A program made the position numbers and the translations under genes. This document shows positions 58,008-64,000 of a stretch of 64,000 nt of DNA, piece by piece. The stretch is from NCBI GenBank assembly GCA_029844215.1, contig CM056721.1, positions 61,545,815 to 61,609,814 on the forward strand, read 5' to 3'. This DNA comes from Przewalskia tangutica. Lineage: Eukaryota; Streptophyta; Magnoliopsida; Solanales; Solanaceae. How positions within the stretch are numbered: position 1 is the stretch's first letter; each line of letters starts with the position of its first letter. The notes under the pieces are model-generated. The model was given only the letters and a program-made list of their open reading frames with translations. It searched no databases and was not told where the DNA came from.

Positions 58008-60244
58008 TGTCACGACCCGACCGGGCGCGGCGGTGCCCTACCAGGCACCCTTAAAACATACAACATAATAAACTGCTGCGGAAAATAAGTAACACATTTT
58101 TTTTTCTTAAAACCAAGGCAAAACCGATAAGGCTGCCGTAATATAAATCACCCAAAAAGGGCTTACACTATCCAAAAATGTAATTACAATTCTAACCAGT
58201 CCAGCCCACATGTGAATACAGACCTCTAAGATTTGAACACCTACTATGACGGGACAAGGCCCCGCCGTACCCCTGAATATACATAGCCATGACAACTCCG
58301 GAACATTGGAGCCATCTCACGCGTCAACCAGATCCTAAGCTCGCGGATCCATAATCGTATACCTAAACTGCGGACATTAACGCGGCCCCGAAGAAATTGA
58401 TACAACAGTACCAAATATGGAACAGAAATAAAGTACAGTAAACAGATCATAACTGTACAAAAGAATGACAGAGCAAGTATAAAAAGTACATACAGATCCT
58501 GCATGTCATTACCACTTATGAACTTAATTGCATATCATTATCTTTTCCATTCCATTAAGAGTTATAGCCATATCTTACCTACATACTTAGGAGAAGTTAT
58601 TAAGTTTATTACCATCTAACTTACTTATCTTTCATAACCTAATACGACTCTTTACGGAGGGACGCCTATCTTGCGACCATGGCGGGGCGATAAAGTCACA
58701 TAGTATGCCACAAGGTATACTACGGCCCGTCTGCGGGTCGATAATGTCATATAGTGCGCGTAAAGGTATCTTGTCCGCCCATCTGCGGGTCGATAATGTC
58801 ATATAGTGCGCGTAAAGGTATCTTGCCGGCCCGTCTGCGGGTCGATAATGTCATATAGTGCGCGTAAAGGTATCTTTGCGGCCCGTCTCTAGGTCGATAA
58901 TGTCATATAGTGCGCGTAAGGTATCTGCCCGGCCCATCTCTGGGTCGATAATGTCATATAGTGCGCGTAAAGGTATCTTGCGGCCCATCTCTGGGTCGAT
59001 AATGTCATATAGTCTGCCCGTAAAGGTATACTGCCCGGCCCATCTCTGGGTCGATAATGTCATATAAAACCCAGGAATTTAACCCAACGTACTACACACC
59101 TCTACTCCTTTAGAAAGACTCTTTTTCAAATAAAACTTCCCAGATACTATCAACCGTAGTATCATGTCATCTCTACCTTTCAGGAAAAGTCACAATACCT
59201 TTTTAGAAATACAAATACCGGCTTCTAAATCAAATGACTTCTTTCTTAAAGACCTTAAGCAATTGGTACCTTTAAAACAATTTGCCCTTCTTTATTTCAA
59301 ATCATTTCTTGTTTATGTTACTGAAGAAAATCATTCTCTTAACCTCCCATAAAGTTATTATAACCAACTTCCCATAAAGCCGTCATACTAACTTTATGCC
59401 TTAAACTAATTCATTCTTTTTATAACCAAGAGACTTATACTTTCAAATCAAATCACATAGCTTTCAAAATACTTCAAGTCTCTTAACTTTTAAGAAAACA
59501 AGTTCAAAGTCTTAAAAACTTCATACGTAAACTCTTTTAAATTAAGTAACATATACCTTGGTGCGTTGTGAATAAGTTATACTTATTTATAACGATCTTA
59601 TTCAAGTAGCCATGATCTAGAAAATGTAATACAATTTTGTCTTATCTTAGCTTCTATGCAGATGGAAAATTCTACTTGTTTTAACATAATTAATTGTCAT
59701 TACATTTTCCTTTATTAACGCTGCAATGGCTTGTTCGATACTTATTCTCATTCGTGCCGTAAATTAGCCAAGTCAACTCGACTCCAAATACTTCCTAACG
59801 ACTCTTACCAACATCCCCCATAAGACTTGGTAAGGACTTAGGATTTCTTAGACGTAGCTTTTACATAGAGTAAATCAACATAACTACCTCTTAACTTCTA
59901 AGAGTAGACGGAATCATGAAATACTACTACATGTATATTTCATACATAGAATCATGCCAAAGGAAGGAAGAGGTTCACATACCTCGCGACGATTATCGAC
60001 AAGTAGCAAAAAGCTCCAAAGTACTTCAACCTTGCTAGCTATTCCATCCTTCAAGTAGAATACGCTATACTTGGTACTTCAACCTAAATTGGCCATAATA
60101 CGTCCATTAACCTCTAGCTTCGAACGTAGAATATTCTAAGTGCTAAGTCACTAAATTCTACGAAAAATCGGACAGCACTTCCTTTGTTTCTACATACTTG
60201 CCACCTTTTTCAAGGCCGAATACAATAACCAAACACGCCACATT
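58008..60244 (-). repeat. LTR L, left part
   Basis: Starts TGTCACGACCCGACC. The first 650 bases are a distinct subfamily; from about 59070 onward it parallels LTRs B and C (for example 39290-40125). It is interrupted at ACGCCACATT by LTR K. No coding sequence; the 86-codon minus-strand frame at 58244-58504 has no family support. Confidence 0.75.
58677..59067. repeat. Eight-copy ~52-bp tandem array in LTR L
   Basis: Units with GGCCCGTCTGCGGGTCGATA, ATGTCATATAGTGCGCGT and AAAGGTATCTTGC. The first three full copies read CTGCGGGTCG, later ones CTCTGGGTCG. Frames run open through it on both strands (58851-59063, 58858-59067) purely because of the repeat. Confidence 0.9.
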
Positions 60245-63200
60245 TGTCACGACCCGAACCCGGGCCCGTGACTGGTGCCTTACCCCGGGCACCCTAGTGA
60301 TACAACATCAGAGTAATCAGCGGAACATAAAACAATAACATGAAACCAATGCAATAAGACAGTGAAATAAGAAGGCAAAGCAACCCAAAACGGTTACGCT
60401 TCATAATATATAACAATTTGAGCGATTCATCCCTTTCTACAACTCGCCCAACAAGATTACTACGCACTTCTAAGAATGATACGACAACAATGTCGCGACC
60501 GGGACCCGCCAAACCCATGAATGTAAACACATACTACTGCAGTGGACTAAACCACTCATAAGCCTACGGAGAAATGGAGCTTCCCAACGCTGAATCGTGA
60601 CCACGAGAGCTAGGATCAACGGCGGTGTACCTCAACTGCGGCGTGAACGCGGCCCCGAAGGAGGTCGATCTGGCAAGTACCAAGTAGGTGGCCGAAAATC
60701 GTAAATGAAATCATAATAGTCTATAAAGCAGGAGACATGTATGATAACCAAACTACAGTTCACAATAATAAGCAGTCATGTCAAAGCAGGGACTCACGCC
60801 CTCAAAGTCATCACTCAAATATAACCAAGGGTCTCATGCCCATAACATCAATCATGCGTGGAATACCTTCCTCATCTGGCGATTTATGATATAAAAGCAC
60901 CGAAATACACATGAACACGGGTCCCACTGTGTCCTAATAAAAAGATGCAGGGTAAATGCGAAGGCATAACCGACTACTAACACCACGCGGTACTAACGGT
61001 CATAAATCGTATCATGATATCTGTCTAGGCATCACATGATCAAAGGCGGTCACTCGCCGCAGATGTCGGATGTGCGCGTCTAGCCACGAAACTCTCCGCA
61101 CTCCGCATAGGCCAACCTCATAGGCCCGCGTGAGGTATTCCTCGCGTCGAGGGTAGCTACTCCCGACATCGCCCCGACTCGCGATCCGCATGGCCACAAA
61201 GACCGCATGACCACAAGGGCGCAAACTAACTGGAACTCCGTAGTTCGCATGGATCCCTGGACCCGTGAGGTATTCTCGAATCATGGTCCCGCATCACCGA
61301 GTCTACCCGCATCGGAGGCGCCAACCTCTAAACAAGTCAAGGTGAGTGGTACAATACCAACATAACGGCTGAGAGTCAAACAACTTTAAGCGCAGTCGAG
61401 GGGAAACCCCTTTACACTAACATCACAAGATACTATCACACGTAGCATCCTAGCATGTTTACTTAACAAATCAACAAGAAAGTATTACAAGGCAATCACA
61501 AACCAACATAATCAAGTTATATACACAAGGTACTTTCTACTATATGATTAACAAGATCGGGTTTTTATCCCCAAAGTACTTCATACATTAACTCTTTAAA
61601 AGATACGTTACTTTCACAAAACCACAATACAGTAGTATATGAAAATAGAGTGATTATCTTTTGAAGTAAATCAAAACACTTACCTTTGTAAAATCAAGTA
61701 ACAACATTATTTTCCAAACGTCCAAGTTTGCCTAATTTCAAATGCTCAAGTTTCTTATTTTCGAAAGGTTTCGTAGTTCATAGTCTTATTCATTTAAGAA
61801 TATAATTCTCTTTTAAACCATCTGAGAAACATAAGCCTTATATGTGAGTAGGATATTCTTGTTTATAACAATCTTATTACAGCAACCATGATCTAGGAAA
61901 TATCATTTTGTCTCATCTTAGCTTCTATGAAGATGGAAGTTTCTACTAGTTTTAATAATACTTAATCTGTCAAAACATTTCCTTTTATTAACGCTGCAGT
62001 GGTTTGTCGATACACATTCTGATTTCCGAAATCAGTAAAACATTCTTAAGCCGTTATACCTAACTTCCCATAAAGCTAGTATAACTCTTAAGTTTTCAAA
62101 AACCAAGTATTACTCTTCTTTCAAAATGATTCAAAAATCTTTTGAAATACTTCAAGTTCTTTATTATCACATAACCAGCCAGTTATAGTTCAAATCAGTT
62201 ACCTTTTTAAAAACCACAAGTATTTTCTTACCTACATAAAGCTGTTATAACCAACTTCCCATAAAGCCGTTATAACACTTTATGTTTTAGACCAATCAAA
62301 TACATTTAACACATGTACGTCTACCGTACTACATAGTTACACACATATCATGCTAGAAGAGATAGGAAGAGGTTCACATACCTCGCGACGAGTATCGACT
62401 AATAGCAAAACGCTCCAAGTACTTCCAACCGTCGGCTACTCCTTAAGCCAAGTAGATCGCGCCACACGTAGTACTTCAACCTATAAGGCCACAAGGCGCT
62501 TATTAACATTTAGATCTCTTCGTAGAACATTCTACAGAAAATTCGGCAGCACCTCCCCCATGGCCGCGTAAATCTCCTCCTCTATCGAGGCGGCCATCAA
62601 GCCAACCGGAGAGGGTTTATACATCTAACCTGGCGTGTACAATTCTACTTCACGAATGCTACACAAGTCTCATGTCTGATCCATGTAATTACTGATTCGA
62701 TTATCATCTTTAAATTGAGCTTAAGTCCAAAGACATTGCCACTGCTATGTTGATTACTATATATAGTATACTTCAACTATATATTCCTACAACATGTAAT
62801 ATCCAATTACAATAGGGGGACAAGATAATTACCTCGATAAGCCCATAATTATCCAAGTATAAATGTCGATCCTTAGCCACGCTTAGCTCTACTCCGGTGC
62901 TCGACCCGCTCCAAACAACCCTTAGAAATTCTACGCGACCTACTTAATACTCCAACCAATTATGGAGATTTTCCTTAGGGTTTCGGTTTGAGACAAAAGG
63001 ACATACGGTAGTATTTAAGACTCTACGTAGAGAGGTTTCTTTGGAATACTACAAGGTATACGGCTAAGGTAATTTGGGTATAGTAACAATACTTTTGAGA
63101 GTATTTCTACCAAGAGGGGGGTATATATACGAGACAACACCACAAGGGGGGGTGTATACCTCGGCCTACCCATGAGGTACTTCTCGACGAGGGAGACTCT

Positions 63201-63720
63201 GGCCACAAGGCCTCACAAAGGGGAGAGGGGGTGTTGGACGAAACCCCACACACGGGGAGGGAGGATTTAACACTTAGGAAATTTTAAGAATGGATGAAGA
63301 AGTCTTCCAAAGGGGTATTTATAGGACAAGCCAAGGCCAACGATGGCGAGATCTTTCAAGTGCAAGGCAAGTGTAGGGCGAGATCTTGCCAAGTGCACCT
63401 TATCCATCTACCACAAAATATCCTACCAACCCCTTAACCAAACAAGGCCAATTCGTCCCACTTGTACGCGCGGCGTGCTCCAATGAGAGGGTGACAAGTG
63501 TCGCCCTCTTGTTGGTCCAAAATGTTTCGTCTCTCGGAAAAATCCGCCAAAATTAAAAATGACATAGCGGAATTTTCCTACGAAAAGCGTGGAAACGTTT
63601 AAATCGAAAAATGACTCTAACCGGGTGTTGTGCACAAAATAATTCGGCCAAGCCACTTTAAAGCCCAAACTTTTCTACGTACGTCCTTACGTACATACTC
63701 TGGAAATACGGGGTATAACA
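60245..63720 (-). repeat. Element K, 3' LTR (3.48 kb)
   Basis: TGTCACGACCCG to GGGGTATAACA. ACATT at 60240-60244 is probably the left target duplication; the right one is outside. Similar to solo LTR I and to A. Contains scattered CTG/CAG-type indels relative to I. Paired TATA-like boxes lie at 63122-63129 (TATATATA) and 63316-63323 (TATAAATA, sense). Confidence 0.88.
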
Positions 63721-64000
63721 TTCTCCCCTCCTTAGAAACATTCGTCCCGAATGTTCCTTCTAAATCTCAAAACAACCATGCGCCAGTATAGTTTTCACTA
63801 CTATACTTACGAAACAATCCTGCCACATGGCCCACGAAACAACTAGCGCAGAATGCTTACATCCAAGTCCACGAGGAAACACCTCTAACATCACCACAAA
63901 CACCACTCTCCGGGGTCTAAAATATACTTCCTTCGCATCTAAGCTCGCCATACATGCTCGCTTCTTCCCTTACGTGTCGTACCCTTCTTGTACACTCGAA
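63721..64000 (-). mobile_element. Element K interior, first 280 bases
   Basis: Starts with polypurine tract AAGGAGGGGAGAA (sense) and the inverted repeat AACATTCG / CGAATGTT at 63737-63755. Then comes sequence similar to F 19523-19800. The gene region lies beyond the window. Confidence 0.8.

Noticed and set aside
58677..59067. Open frames on both strands (about 70 codons) suggesting small proteins
   Set aside because: They arise from a GC-rich repeat unit lacking stops; no start context or conservation outside the repeat.
1..64000. tRNA, rRNA, telomere or centromere satellite arrays
   Set aside because: None recognised; the only tRNA-like sequences are 12-base primer-binding sites, and all tandem arrays are short and inside LTRs.

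Overview
The window is plant heterochromatin built almost entirely from nested LTR retrotransposons. I see no cellular protein-coding gene, tRNA, rRNA or CRISPR array. The proteins that can be recognised are Ty3/gypsy gag-pol with a chromodomain-like C-terminus (chromovirus type, Tekay/Del-like by its motifs). The primer sites match plant initiator-Met tRNA. The host is therefore a flowering plant, probably an asterid eudicot. Solanaceae is plausible, but this rests on general familiarity with the protein style, not on a search.

Layout, outermost to innermost. Element E is the host of the pile: its low-coordinate LTR ends at 28486, its interior is 28487-37571, and its high LTR starts at 37572. 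A D-type LTR (G, ending at 27691) sits in E's low LTR. Element F sits inside G; F's low LTR reappears at 7052-9319 and 19048-19486, its interior is 19487-22408, and its high LTR is 22409-26514. F's low LTR was itself hit twice, by element B (window start to 7051) and by full-length element A (9320-19047, target duplication TATAT). E's high LTR was hit by solo LTR D, which spans 37717-57838 because it carries three later insertions: element C (38221-48401, ACAAC), a non-LTR retroposon (49536-52105, 15-bp duplication, poly-A) and solo LTR I (53953-57240, GAAAT). A solo LTR in the opposite orientation (H, 31135-35113) splits E's reverse transcriptase. To the right, E's LTR (to 57948) is followed by two stacked LTR starts (57949, 58008) and by LTR K (60245-63720) with the first bases of its interior.

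Gene content. A and E keep the order gag-protease-RT-RNase H-integrase-chromodomain on the minus strand, both with frame breaks. E has lost three catalytic residues (protease Asp, and integrase Asp and Glu). B, C and F are shorter, lack reverse transcriptase and look non-autonomous, yet keep the primer site, the polypurine tract and two conserved RNA-level structures. One is a leader hairpin with a GTGCAC loop; the other is an inverted repeat beside the polypurine tract. These are the strongest candidates for undescribed biology. They are what element RNA would need in order to dimerise, be packaged or be primed, and they are kept in elements whose proteins have decayed.

Caution on sequence quality. 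Copies that are otherwise nearly identical differ by small indels concentrated at CAG/CTG (CHG) sites. This may be a basecalling artefact at methylated cytosines, so frameshifts in A, D, F and K should not all be taken as real decay.
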